Shown: positions 46,997 to 62,185 of the stretch, piece after piece
Layout of the letters: the number at the start of each line of letters is the position of its first letter
Position numbering within the stretch: position 1 is the stretch's first letter
Source: Ilyonectria destructans
Lineage: Eukaryota; Ascomycota; Sordariomycetes; Hypocreales; Nectriaceae
Assembly: GCA_020740775.1 (NCBI GenBank)
Contig: JAHEWK010000007.1
Location: forward strand, 2,604,001-2,668,000
Direction of reading: 5' to 3'
Length of the DNA stretch: 64,000 bases
Program-made: the position numbers and the translations under genes
The notes under the pieces: generated by a model
The model's input: the letters and a program-made list of their open reading frames with translations, nothing else
What the model was told of the DNA's origin: nothing
Databases searched by the model: none

Positions 46997-49900
46997 CTAT
47001 TCCACTAGCCGGTAGAGTTCCATCTCTCCTGTTATGCTGTCACTCATAATCCGTAGTATCCGACAGAGATTCGTCACGTTCCACTTCCCAACCTCTTCTA
47101 ACAAGTCCAAATACTCCAATAGAATTCGCCGTGCGGAGCTATACCCCCCAGGGTAGATAATCCCACCAAAGGAGATTGTTCCACCATCCTTGATGAACCG
47201 CCTTGCCGGGCAGTCAAGAATGTCCGCTGTTGAATGACCGTAGTTGATTCCTGCATAGCCTACTTGGTTCCAGTCGACGTTATCCAGCAGTTCAAAGGGC
47301 TCGGGGGCCAGTTGCATCTCAGATGCATCCAACTGCGGTAACATGTAAAGATAGAGCGCGAGCACAAGAGCAGAGTTAAAAATGGCCGTCTCGGAAACAA
47401 ACATGGTCCCGTCTGATATCTTCCGGCGGGACATGCAAGAGAAAGTTTGCGCAGCATGCAAACAAGCCCTGCGCGCTGCAGAAGTTTGAGTCCATTGACT
47501 GATATCTGCGAGGGCAGCTCTTCCAGATTCCGGGCCACCCCTACCAGCTGCAAGCTCAAATGTGCTCAGGTTTGCCGTCAAATCCAGACACATCCTGTGC
47601 CAAAATACCAGGCAGTTGGGGTTTATCGTGTTTAGTTCCTTGTGGTATGCAGCATAAATGTCCATAAGAAGCGGCGTCAGGACCTTTGCTGAGCCATCTC
47701 TTGCGTACAGCTCCGCAGGGATCATGTACCGCTTGTTTTCTTCCAGTCCCAAACCGGTATTCAGTCGGTGACGGGCATCAGCGATGCGTAGCCAGGCGGC
47801 TGCGAGCACTCCATGTAGGCCGTGGACGCTGGCACCTGCAGCTGCAGGCAGGGTTACTGGATATTGGCGGAAGTCAAGGATGGGTGAGATGACTTGACAC
47901 CCAGCGTTGACGAGGGACATCCATCGGAGCGAGTCGGGCGCCTTGAACAGTTCCGCCGTGCAGGGTGCGTAGAACTGCATGGCTTCGATTTTGATGATCG
48001 GGCAGGTTCCGAGATTATTAGCGAAGAAGGAATCAATCATGACCAGGCCCACGATGAGACTTGCCAGGTTAGCTGCAAATACCGCGATGTTTAAGATCAT
48101 GGACAAACCGTTTGACGGATTCAATCCGCGCCCAGGCCTTCCAAACGTCCTCTCCGCTCCAGCCTCGCTCGAAAACTGTTGATGAAAGGCGGGTAGATTC
48201 GTGTGCCGCAAAGATGTTGTGTTTCAAGGCCATCTAGACAGGACGGTTATACTTGTGTCGTTATTACGTGGAATAACTTGGGTACGAACCATGAGGGTAT
48301 CATTGTAGAGCATTTGTGTCTGCTCATCGTGAACTCGTTCCTGAAATCATAACAATGTCAGCCTTTCCAGGCCAAATTAAACCCATTTTGCGGTCCTACC
48401 GGATCGGTGGTAGACAGGCTCAGGAGCAGGACACTACAACCGAGTGCTGATAAGAGCTCAGCTGCCTCGTGAGATTTCCATGGCCGAGCGAGTTCTGCTC
48501 GACAGCGTTCGATTGCTCCCTTTCATTGCCATTAGCCTCCTGATAAATGGTAAGAGCTCGATGGACTTACTGGCAGCTGCATCGTGACAAAGCTTTTCTT
48601 GTTCTGGGGATCCAAGAGGGCGAGTCCGATGAGACACATGGCATTCACTACTGAGATGTTTGCTGATTTTGCCGTAAAGGTTTGTTGATGGATGAAGGGT
48701 AATAATTGGTGAAAACGACGGAAGAAAAGGTCGAGGCTCATGTCAAGAACCTCTGCTGACGGGAAGTCGTCACCGGACTGGCTTTGGTGACCTCCAGCTC
48801 CGTTGTGAGAACTAAACATGGAGTTCGATGAGTTTCTGCTGGAAGAACATTCCTCGATTAGCTGGCCACGACGTTCCTCATCCAAGTCCCACTTGAACGC
48901 CACCGGGCTTCCAGGTGAAGCTCTCGCCTGAGATCCGTCATCGGGGACAGCGGAAAATATGTTGTCGCCCTTGTGCGAGGCAGCGTCATGCCATAGCGTG
49001 CCGATCAGACGCCAGGGCAGCTTCTTTTTGTTCGGCCACAGCTTGGCGATCCTGGCGAACCGCTCATCGGGAATCTCGTGGGTTGGTTGAGATGGTCGAC
49101 GAAGGGCCCTTATGAAGACATCCATATCCATGAAGTCGACGTTTTCCGAGGCATCGATCGGGCATCCGGTGACGAAGCTTGTTGGAATGGTGTCGTCGTC
49201 GAATAGATTCATCCAGTCTGTCGAATCGTTGTTCTGTTGGGCTGCAGCTAAAGTCGCCTGTAGAGACGCGTCTTGCGCTGCGCTGCTGTCCACATGTACA
49301 CCCTGGGGTAGTGAGGCGGAGGCAATAAGGTCTCCCGGGAAGTCCAATTGAGGAAAGTATTGCACTTGAACCGGCTGGGCTGGCACCCTCGGCGTAGCGG
49401 TCATGTTCGGAACGGCATTTATGTCAACATCTATGCCGGCAAGATCAGTCTCCCATCTGGTATCCTCAATCGGCGTCGTACTGGAGTCCATCGTCTCTTG
49501 GGGGCCTATCGCGGTGGTCGGACTTGGTAACGCTGCGACTATCTCGTCGAGAGTCTCCGTTTGTTGGGGTTGCTGGCCGTTGAACGTTTCATGTCCTTCG
49601 CGTCTCGGGGAAGTGCAGGTTTCAATCGGCGAGTCCGTGGTCTCTGAGGGGCTATCGAGATTCTCTGGGCCTGAACCGGAAGCTGTGGTTCGGGCAGTAT
49701 TTCGACGAGGCGATCGACCGGCTGGCCTGTTTTCCGACCCTTCCCAGACTTCCCCCGCGGCCTCCATGTGGCCCTTGACGTGTCTATTCAGCACATCGCT
49801 ATGGAGAGTCAGCAATTACGAAGGACGTTGAGAGTCTATCTAGGCTTACCCGCGCGCAAACCTCTTCCGGCAGCGACCGCACTCAAACGGCTTCTCACCC

Positions 49901-50080
49901 GTGTCTTGCAGCGTACTGTCAGCGTCGCTCGTCAGGGCAATGCAGCCTCAAAGCCAACTTACGCGATCTCTCGTGACGCTTCAGATGCTCGACCTTGGAG
50001 AACTTGCGAGAGCAGTACGAGCAATTCTTGGTGAGCCGAGCCGCCCGAGTCGCCGGCGTCGCCGTAGCGGTCAGCGTCAT
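46997..50080 (-). CDS. Two-finger C2H2 transcription factor with fungal regulatory domain
   Basis: Exons 50080-49963, 49904-49850, 49798-48571, 48519-48400, 48340-48290 and 48175-46997 give 916 codons. Finger 1 (C-x2-C-x12-H-x3-H) reads CSYCSRKFSKVEHLKRHERS ending in H across an intron. The classic TGEKPF linker leads to finger 2, CGRCRKRFARGDVLNRHVKG ending in H. Recognition positions -1/3/6 are K/H/R in finger 1 and R/V/R in finger 2, for which the zinc-finger code predicts 5'-GTG-GGG-3'. The rest is a Ser/Thr/Pro-rich linker and a fungal-specific regulatory domain (DMSLDLFFRRFHQLLPFIHQ, ALADISQWTQ). The gene is convergent with the dioxygenase and is the best candidate for a cluster-specific regulator. 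The donor of the last intron (GTTCGT) is weak. Confidence 0.87.
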
Positions 50081-50939
50081 CCCTTTCGCGGTGCGGAGGC
50101 TCGTTCGTTCACATGGACATTGGATACAGGGCATGCACAGTCTAAGTGAGACGACGATATGAGGTCTGGGAGGCGGCTGAGATGCAACAGCTGGCTGCTT
50201 CCAGTCAGGAGTCGTATATTGGCAATGTCAACGCGGTGTCGAGAAGCAGATGATCTGGGCCGCTCATGCGAAGATGCGGGGTAAATCCGGGGTTTGCGCC
50301 TGGGGAAGAAGAAGCCGGGACTCATATAATCCGGCACTTGTGGCTTTATTCATCCCGAGTTCGTTCTTGGTTGTGGTACATGTTTGGACAAAAAGTGACT
50401 TGTTGATTGGAGTACGAGGCCAGCGCAGCACTTGTTTTACGAGCATTTACTGAGCTAGGACAGGGCTCGATAAGTACCCACATGTTCCTATACCGCGCTT
50501 ATAATGCCCTTTCTTGGTATAATCGGCGTCCCCTACATAATTAAGCCGGTGTCGTGGCACATTGGCTGCCTCTATGACCCACAGCACTATCCCTAACGTA
50601 GGAGTCTTAAAACCCACGACCCCTGTGACGCTTGCAGGTGATCGATTTACTATACCGTAAAGACTAAATAAATTGAGAAGTCTAGCGTCGCCAATAGGCT
50701 CATGTAGCAGGTAGCCTGACGTCACGCTAGACTTTCTCAAGTTATCGAGTCTTTATGCTACTCCAGGGTAGGTCCGGGAGGACAGGACGGATGCTCCGGA
50801 CTTGACTGGAGCAATGCTGTAAACACAGGGCTCTAGCTATTATTGAGCCCTGTTCATCAATGTCATAGATACCCGTGGAAGAAAAGAACTGACCAGAGGT
50901 AGGTGGACATTACTCATTGAAGTTGACAGTCCTTGCCTC
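50081..50939. other. Upstream region of the C2H2 regulator; no gene
   Basis: No gene is supported. GCGGGG and CCGGGG at about 50275-50292 are CreA-like, but CCCCACAT is absent, so this regulator gene is the one cluster gene without the extended motif. Confidence 0.5.
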
Positions 50940-52029
50940 TCACGATGATGCACCGCTGTTGGGATTGACCTTGGTCTCCTCTAAGCCCAGCTCGCGCATG
51001 GAGTACACGACCTGACTCGCGAATGCCTCGTTGGTCTCGAACACGTCAACATCACTCAATCTGGTGCCCGTATATTCGAGTAGTGCCGGTATCGCGAGTT
51101 TGGCCCGATGCCAATTTCGTCCGGCTGTCAACCGGACACGTTGGTGCCGACGAAGCGTTCGATGGGGATCAAGCCACGCGTCGGCCCACGACCGGAGGGC
51201 GAGGAGGTTGCGAGGCGCCGTCGGAGCTCTGGGATCTTGAGATTATTAGCTGAAGAGTCGGCAAAATTATTAAAAGCAAAAATGCATCGCTTACGAGTTA
51301 CCTGCTGTGCTCCCTCTATTGTTAATATAGGCCGGCTTAAGCTTCTCCATCGTCACACCAGCAATCTCGCTTGTAAACTGGCCCACTGCTTGGCTTTGCT
51401 CGGCTCGATGGTGGCTCAGCAAGGCCCATTCATCGGTCAGCGTGAGAAATACCGTACTGACTTGCGACGTTCTCCGACGCGATGCCCATGGGGAGCGGAC
51501 AGTCGGCTGCTTCCTTGCTAATTGTCTGTTTCAGCGATGGCGATCCATCTGTCGGCAAGCCACGCGACGCGTCGTTCCTCGTCATGCTTTCCACGCCGCC
51601 CGCAAGGCCAACATCGATCTGGCGTACCATGATGGAATGCGCTAATGTGTCAGAGCCTGGAGACTGCTCGAGCACTGCCGATTGACTGCGTGGGAAGTTG
51701 TCGTGACGGGGAAGTCGGCATGGTTCGGCGAGAATGCGACCGGTCTTGGCGAATCCAAGCTCGGAGAGGACATTGCCAATCATGACATCTCTGGCTTTAA
51801 TTTTTGCACGGCGGAACGCTTCTCGCTTGGCCTTTTCTTCTGTCAATGGTGCGGACGCAGGGGAAATGGAGGCCATACCGGCATGATCATGTCTTCTGGC
51901 CATGCGTTTCGGAAGCCGCCTTGAAGGTCTTGATAATTGGGCTCGGACGGCGGAGAGCAGGACCACATCGTTGGGTGTTTTGGTCCGGATGCTGGCTGCT
52001 CTGCGGGCGAGAAAGGCCATGGGTGACAC
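50940..52029 (-). pseudogene. 3-ketoacyl-CoA thiolase-like, inactivated
   Basis: Thiolase blocks are present but out of frame with one another. AASIRTKTPNDVVLLSAVR is followed by DVMIGNVLSELGFAKTG. The active-site segment HAVNRQCSSSLQALTH appears in another frame than the following DVGLAGGVESMTRN. SEAIAGVTMEKL-like and AIPALLEYTGTRLSDVDVFE then NEAFASQVVYSMRELGLEE come further on. The C-terminal GHPxGCTGAR block with the second catalytic Cys is missing; the frame ends at NPNSGASS. It is divergent from the dead Fe-ADH gene and shares its motif-bearing promoter. It is a different paralogue from the intact thiolase at 56.3 kb (CSSSLQAL against CSSGLLAV). Confidence 0.85.
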
Positions 52030-52226
52030 TGGCTCGAGTAGGTGCCAGAGTGATAATAGTATGCGAAGGTACTAACCAAGCTGTGAAGGGTATGTATTTC
52101 GATGATTGGGGTACGTAGTGATGCTACTGGAGTAGAGTATGCCGTCTCTTGGCTATTTTTCCTCTTGATCTACTTACCGTAGAGTATTCTCTCATTCCCA
52201 CCCACAGACACCATCAATGTGGGTTC

Positions 52227-52313
52227 CCCCACCGTCCAAGTCCACATTTGGTGACATCTAATGTGGGGGAGGACAGACTGTTGACATGGAGATGTTGTGC
52301 CTGTGCCCCACAT
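52227..52313. promoter_or_regulatory. Divergent promoter with three CCCCAC motifs
   Basis: CCCCAC at 52227-52232, ATGTGGGG at 52261-52268 and CCCCACAT at 52306-52313, between the two divergently oriented pseudogenes (thiolase to the left, Fe-ADH to the right). The motifs are intact although both genes are dead. Confidence 0.6.
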
Positions 52314-52444
52314 TCGGCCAAAGCAGCCTGTGGGTGAGATCCGATAAGCTGGAAGCAGGTTGAGTCACCAGATCCACGACGTAAATGGCTTCTATTTCAT
52401 GTTATTGTCGAGCGTGAGAAGTCGAGGCAAACTATTATTCACAA

Positions 52445-53230
52445 TGACTACCACAGGGAACCATTTGTTTCTTCAAAGGCATCGAAGTCCACCACCCAGC
52501 ATTCGATAATAAGCCTAAGCCCGCGATAACTCACGGCCTCCGCTTCCCCGAAGCCTGCAGCTGTCACCTTAGCGACGACCTGGCCAGCTGGCGCTTTCGT
52601 CATAGCCTCGCGGAGTCTGAGGACAGACGGATGGTCTACAACGCCTCAAGAATGCCCCCGGAGATCGCGTGACGGGTGTTTGCATCGGCTTTAGTCCTCG
52701 TACGCCCATGGCTGAAATCATCGAGACCGGCGACGCTGTAAACCGGATCTCGGCTGACTGTATCGTTACCTTTGGCGCTGGAAGCATTGCCGATGTAGCG
52801 AAGCTGGCGCGCTTTGCTGTCGCCAACAACATTAACACTGCGGAGGCATTTACTTCTCTCAGCGACAAGCCGCGGCGAGACATCGTACGACCGACCATCC
52901 CGATCATCTGCATTCCGACCTCATTGTCGGGAGGAGAATACAAATCACTGGCTAGGGCCACTGTCTCGGCTATTGTTGTCCAGAAGAATTTGCATTCTGG
53001 CGCCGAGTTGGATCTGGTCAGCCAGACCCGGAGCGGTGCACCACAACATCGGAATGGGTTTGGCAGAGCACCGGAATAAGCGCTGTGGACCACTGTGTCG
53101 AGACGCTGTGTTCCCTCGTGAGTAACGAGACTGGAGATGTTTGGAGTCGACGTGGTTTGAAGAAGCTCGTTTCTGGTCTTCTAGACGCCAAGGGAGTCCT
53201 AATTAACCTTAATGTCAGGCAGAACTGCTA
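52445..53230 (+). pseudogene. Maleylacetate reductase/iron-containing alcohol dehydrogenase, inactivated
   Basis: Fungal Fe-ADH/maleylacetate reductase blocks occur in shifting frames: PKPAITHGLRFPEACSCHLS, then in the frame 52669-53079 TPMAEIIETGDAVNRISADC, IVTFGAGSIADVAKLARFAV and PTIPIICIPTSLSGGEYKSL, followed out of frame by ISAVDHCVETLCSL (about 53080-53115). The GAGS NAD-binding loop and the PTSLSGGE block are typical of the family. Frameshifts, an in-frame TGA near 52667 and loss of the C-terminal metal-binding His region make it inactive. Maleylacetate reductase converts maleylacetate to 3-oxoadipate in hydroxyquinol pathways, which fits the neighbouring thiolase genes. Confidence 0.82.
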
Positions 53231-53954
53231 GCTTGGTGTAGTCGAGGCAATTCGCGCGCGCTATACCGAGTGGCGTCCCGCTGGTGGTAGCCATACAATG
53301 GGTCACCGCCTAGGTCCGCTCGGTGTGTGGCACGTCGATAATGTGTTGCATACTTTTGCCTGCTGTTTGCGAGTACAACGCACGCAAAGGAGTCAACGTG
53401 GAAGGCCAAGTGGAGACTGCCGGCTACTTCTCGAGCACAATAATGTTGTCAATTTACTAGCCAAGGCAGACCTGAACCCTAATACATTGAACCAGGTGAT
53501 ATATTAAGTATTGTAATTCGAGAACTCGGGATGCCAACTTCGTTGGAGGACGTGGACATGGGAAGTAAAAGGTCAGAGACGTTTACAACGAGCACTCTGG
53601 GTGATATATGGGGCCAAACAAATGCTGTGCCGTTGACTGAAGCAAGTCAGGTGTTGGGGATTTAGAGACTGTTGTCACAAATTGAAGTATTGGAATTTAT
53701 CGAGCATACTTCCTGTTCCTACCGCGAGTAAAACACCCAGAGTATTGTTGCGCCTACTAATAAAAGCGTGACAAAAGCCGTCACAGAGTCGCAGATGCCT
53801 ATCTAACTTGAAAAGACTGGAAAGTGACCAACGCAGCATGACTCATTATCTCAAACAATAATCTGCCTACTAATTGAACTTGCATCGTATGGCTTGCAAA
53901 GTAGACAGTGGTACCATAAGTAGTATGCGTAAAAATAAATACCCGCGAGCACTC
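53231..53954. other. Intergenic, no supported gene
   Basis: The 3' flanks of the Fe-ADH pseudogene and the P450 gene meet here. I see no coding signal; part may be decayed Fe-ADH sequence. Confidence 0.5.
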
Positions 53955-55711
53955 CTACATAACACTGGCCATGGTAATCTTTGTCTCGCCATCAAATACA
54001 CTCAATTCCTCGAGTGCAGTATCAGCCTCGCTGCGCAAAATCTCCGCAATCTCTGGAGTTCTGGGTATGAACTGAGCCTTGAAGGGCTGAGGTCTCGTGT
54101 TCTCGCTCTTTGTATAGGCGAAGATGTCTAACTTCACCTCGTTACCCTAGCCACATGATCACGATTAGCTAAGATTAAGGGGCTACGCCGAACATCAAAG
54201 CCGGTGAGGGAACGACTTACCTGCTTATCCAGTCCAGGCTTGATTGAAAATGCCCACAGAAGTCTGGCAATAGTGATAAACAATCCCTGTTCAGCGAGCG
54301 GCTGGCCACTACACTGTCGACGACCCCAGCCAAAAGCATTGTGTCCCTTCTTATTAGGATACGGCCTCTCAAGCCCACCCAAGAAGCGCTCGGGGCGGAA
54401 AGTATCCGGGTCCGGAAAGTCCCTGGGGTTTCGGTGGATGGCCCACAAGTTACCAGTGATGGCGGTGCCCTTGGGAATAAAGTAGCCGTTGTACTCATCG
54501 TCCTGGGTTGGCGCGTGCGGAATGCCGCCGAGAATGGTGACAGTTCGCCATCGCAGCGTTTCGCTCACGACGGCCTTGACGAATGGCAGTCGGTCCTCGT
54601 CGTCCCAGGTGGGCGTTCGTTGCGAACCCACAACGGCCTCAATTTCTTCCTGCGCCTTGCGTTGGGCTTCAGGAAAGACACACATGGCCAGGATGAATGA
54701 CAGTATCGAGCTGCTCGTTGTGTCGACGCCGCCACCGATTAGATTGGCAGTCAGGCTGGCCACGTCATCATCCGTCAGTCCATGCATCTCTTGGGCGGCC
54801 ATCAGCTGTTTAGAGAAGTTGTCCTCCCTGGCCTGTGAAGCCTCCCGAGACAAGGCTGCAAAGTAGCGCTGGAATATCTTGGCACCAGTGAGAATCTGCG
54901 ATGGCAGAGGATAGATCCAAGCAGGGAGCTTGGATAGGAACGGCACGGCTTCCATGATGAAGAGCCCTGGCATGACGTAGTCGACGGCCTCCATGAACGA
55001 CAGAGCTACTTGGCCCACAGGGTCGTTGATCTTTGCGATTCGTCGTCCCCAGCCGATGATGGAGACGACGGAGCATGAGTACCGCTCAATCGAGGGCTCA
55101 AAAGTCTCCGGAGACTCCATAAGGTCTCGGGTTAATACCTTAGACTCGTTTAGTTGTAAATGACGGTGTGCCCGTACGGCCTGACTTCCTACTATGCCAT
55201 GCTAAACAGGCCACCAAAATTAACACGGTTCACAGTATATGAGAACAACCCGGCTTACTGTCAAACGCCGATGGAGCCGCCACCGATCCCCGTAAAGCTG
55301 GTTCACCTGATTCGTTTCTGTCATATTCATCATGTCGCCCATGACGACAAAGTGCGGCCGTGAAGAGTAGATGCTAGCTCGCTTATCAAGGAGGTCAGAG
55401 ATGGTCCATATATCATTACACACAATAATGGGCCGGCGTCCGTTCCAGAGCGTGAGCATCGGATTATCGTACTCCTTGGCCATCTGTTCCCATTTGATCC
55501 AAGGCTTCTCATTCGGAATGTCGAAGAAGTTGCCGAATAATGGCAGAGGGAAAGGTCCGGGCGGCATTCGTTGCCTTAGACGAAGAATGCGAACATAGTC
55601 TGCGAGGAACCAGAGGAGAGGTACGGAAATTCCAGATATGAATATCAGTAAACCTAATGAAGTTGAAAAACTGGAACCGATCTTGTCGGCTGCAATGGTG
55701 AATAATCCCAT
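53955..55711 (-). CDS. Cytochrome P450 monooxygenase
   Basis: Microsomal haem monooxygenase. Exons 55711-55259, 55201-54221 and 54146-53955 give 541 codons. An N-terminal membrane anchor (LGLLIFISGISVPLLWFLA) is followed by the proline-rich hinge MPPGPFPLPLFGN. The oxygen-binding I-helix is GGGVDTTSSS, the K-helix ExxR is ETLRW, the PERF region is FRPERF, and the haem loop is FGWGRRQCSGQPLA with the ligand Cys. Acceptor choice at 55202 gives RLTHGIVGSQAVRAHRH, as in related fungal P450s. It resembles the fungal group that includes O-methylsterigmatocystin oxidoreductase-like enzymes. In this cluster it could O-demethylate or hydroxylate the aromatic ring, which is inference. Confidence 0.9.
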
Positions 55712-55969
55712 GATGTGATGCGTTTTCTTGGTGTTTTGTTACTTGGTGTTTTGCTTCGATAGGCTTGCACATTCCCAGCTGATGAGAATATTATAGCCGG
55801 ATATTTATTGTGAACCTTATGCAATGCTTATATAAATCCAGATGCTATTCAATACTGTCCACCACATGAAATGAATTGACGATGAGCTTTCACTTCTCTA
55901 GCTACAATATCCAAGTCGCTTTGACATCCCCATGGTGTGTCTGCTCCTGTAAGTGGGACCGTCAATTAG

Positions 55970-56120
55970 TTGTGGGGCCGGTGCGCTCTGCTTTCCGCTT
56001 GCTTGGAGAGGTGAATTAAGCTGACTACACTCAGAGAGACTGCTTGATTGCCGAGGTATATGAGATTCCACTTACTCGTCCAAATTGTATCTAGCTCGAC
56101 AGCGGGGATGCCGGCCCCAC
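55970..56120. promoter_or_regulatory. Divergent P450/thiolase promoter with TTGTGGGG and CCCCAC
   Basis: TTGTGGGG at 55970-55977 and CCCCAC at 56115-56120 lie in the 628 bp between the P450 start (55711, leftward) and the thiolase start (56340, rightward). Confidence 0.55.
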
Positions 56121-56339
56121 GAGCGCACCACTTGGGGCCTCTGTACGATACCCCGGGAATCCGAATGTCCCGAATATCTCCACAAGGAGACCCACAAGCT
56201 CGGTCGAAGTGCCGTAAGTTCGGCAGTTCGTGCAATATGCTCTATGCCACGGTAAAGATGGCTTTTCTTCATTGTGTACCTTCAATGGACTGCTCACCGC
56301 ACATCCAATCCCAAACAAGTCCAATCCACCATCTACGAA

Positions 56340-57812
<1,473 letters not shown>

Positions 57813-57919
57813 TGCAATGTAGTTTAGAAATGCTGCAATTGTGGCTAATAGACAAAGTCTTTATGGATCTATGTTTAGATAGAGAAAATAGTTCATTTAT
57901 CCCGTATCCCCCATCCCAA

Positions 57920-59077
57920 TCACAATGTCCCACGCACATTGTACTTGATGACGTACTTTCCGTTTGCCTATGCAAGATGAAATTAGTAAACCAACAGAGA
58001 CGAGATTGAAATGATGAGGAACCAACCTTCCCAAATTCCTTTGCAATCTTCGGCAAGTCCAGCAGCGTAGCTCGGACGATATTTGACGTGACGAGACCAC
58101 GCTCCACAAACTCAATCGCGTCTAGAATATCCTCTCGAGTCCCCACGGCAGATCCAATAATTTTGATACCCTTGTCGATGAAGAGCAAGGGATGAAAACT
58201 CACCAGCTCGTGGGGCGGTGGGATCCCCACGCACACGAGAGTACCAAATGGACCGAGAATCTCTAGTGCCGTTTGGTATCCCTTGGCCGAGCCGGCGATG
58301 GCGAGGGCTGCGCTGATACCTCGTCCCCCGGTAATTTTGGCAGCTTGAGCAGCCAGGTCGGTAGTGTCCACGACATCGATATACTTCTCTGCTCCAAGCT
58401 CCAAGCAATACTTGCCCTTGGACTTTCCAGCGTCAATGGCAAGGACACGCAGGCCCATGGCACGCGCATACTGGATGGCAAACGCACCTACACCACCTGC
58501 TGCGCCAAGTACAGCAACCCACTGGCCGCCGCTCGCACCGCAGACACGCAGGGCCTTGTAAGCCGTCACGCCTCCGCATAGAATGGGAGCGAGCATCTCA
58601 TCACTAGTCTTGACGTGATCCGGTATCCGCACCATGTACCGAGCCGGAACGACAGCGTACTCGGCAAACGTCCCGTCGATCTTGCGGCCAGAGTTGAGCT
58701 GCTCGGCACAGCGCGTTTCACCCCCGGGATGTAGGCAGTAGGCGCATTTGCCGCAGATGTCGCGCAACCAGGCGATTCCGACACGGTCGTTTACTTGGAC
58801 GTCGCTGGCCGGGACGCCTTGTCCCACTTGTACCACACGTCCGATGCCTTCGTGGCCGAGAATTTGACACGTAGGGCCGACTTCGCCAGATGCCAGGGCC
58901 ATGTCAGTCCCACAGACGCCTGTCGCAGACAGCTGTACTAGAATTTCCAGGGGTCCGATGGCGGGGATGGCGATGGAGGCGATTTTAAATTTAAAGCCGG
59001 TAGAAGAGCGCTGTATGCGTTAGTTGGGGAGAAATAAGGCTCTGACCCTCACTTACGACTACCAGGGCGGCCTTCAT
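57920..59077 (-). CDS. Zinc-dependent alcohol dehydrogenase (MDR family)
   Basis: NAD(P)-dependent oxidation of an alcohol. Exons 59077-59057, 59010-58027 and 57967-57920 give 350 codons. Catalytic zinc ligands are in GVCGTDM and GHEGIGRV; the structural zinc lobe is CGKCAYCLHPGGETRC; the Rossmann motif is VLGAAGGVGAFAIQYA. The very short first exon (MKAALVV) is supported by a clean GT-AG intron and by the family's usual MKA start. The last exon (ANGKYVIKYNVRGTL) replaces a run-on frame. It is similar to ADHs of the yeast ADH1 type. It is the likely partner of the VAO homologue downstream, taking a benzylic or cinnamyl alcohol to the aldehyde (inference). Confidence 0.9.
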
Positions 59078-59231
59078 GGTAGATGATTTCAATACCATGG
59101 CGTAAGCGTCGTCTTTACTGATCCGACAAGTTCAGGTGAAGCGTTACGGGTTTCTTCGAGTGGGCAAAGAGAACGACTGTATCTGGGGCTAGCCATCATC
59201 TTATACCTACCCCAGTAGGTTTGAGTCGCAG

Positions 59232-59239
59232 CCCCACAT
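59232..59239 (-). promoter_or_regulatory. CCCCACAT motif upstream of ADH
   Basis: One CCCCACAT lies 155 bp upstream of the ADH start, within the short gap to the end of the VAO gene. Confidence 0.55.
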
Positions 59240-59436
59240 GGCTTAGATCCTTCAAGTTGGAGAAGCCCAAAGCCTATTACAGAAGAGAAATTTGGGGATA
59301 ATGTTCTCGAGGCAAAGAGGGGAATGCAAATCACAAACGTGTCACGCTAATCAGCAACGCTGTCAAAGGAATGCAAGGCTATTCCAGAATTGCATTAACA
59401 CAACTACACGAAAAACGGAAAATCTCGCACCACCAA

Positions 59437-61548
<2,112 letters not shown>

Positions 61549-61968
61549 TTTGGAGTTGTAAGATTTGAATATCAATGTAGTTATTGTTTTGACGATGGAC
61601 TGTTATTATCAATACAATAATTCAGTTGTGTTGAGGTTCAAGATGGAGGCCATATATCAATCTTATTCATGAACATCTAGATAGTATCGACAACTCCCCA
61701 TATCACAGCGGGACCCACCTCGCGAAATAGTTAGTAGTGCCCCCTGTCATCCATCTTACATCTCCACACTCTCTGACACTCTCTGACGCCCTCTGGGGAT
61801 AATTTGGCCCAGCTCTCCAGCTCTCCCGTGAAAAGGTACCGACGTGAGGAGGCGGAGGAGGGGATAAGCCTCGGGCCGTGGGTATCTAGCCAATTAGGGC
61901 CCATGAACTGGGGAAAAAAGGGCTGAACTTGTTTGAGAGTTCGTGAACTTAGTTACTTAGTCTATTTT

Positions 61969-62031
61969 CCCCACAGTCTGCGCAGTCTGGGGCCTCATCC
62001 ATGGCCCCACGTCGTCTCGATGACCCCACAT
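61969..62031. promoter_or_regulatory. Divergent VAO/monooxygenase promoter with three CCCCAC motifs
   Basis: CCCCACAG at 61969-61976, CCCCAC at 62005-62010 and CCCCACAT at 62024-62031 lie 155-217 bp before the monooxygenase start and about 420-480 bp before the VAO start. This is the densest motif group next to catalytic genes. Confidence 0.65.
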
Positions 62032-62185
62032 TATTTAAATACAACTAATTACTACAATACATAGTCGTGTCTCTGCGACTTATTCGTACATCGGACTAGA
62101 GTTTGTCTCATTTGTTCGAACCTTTATTTATTCGCACCCGTTTTCCCCATCAGTCTCAGAGCAACTGATCAACGACAATCTCAAA

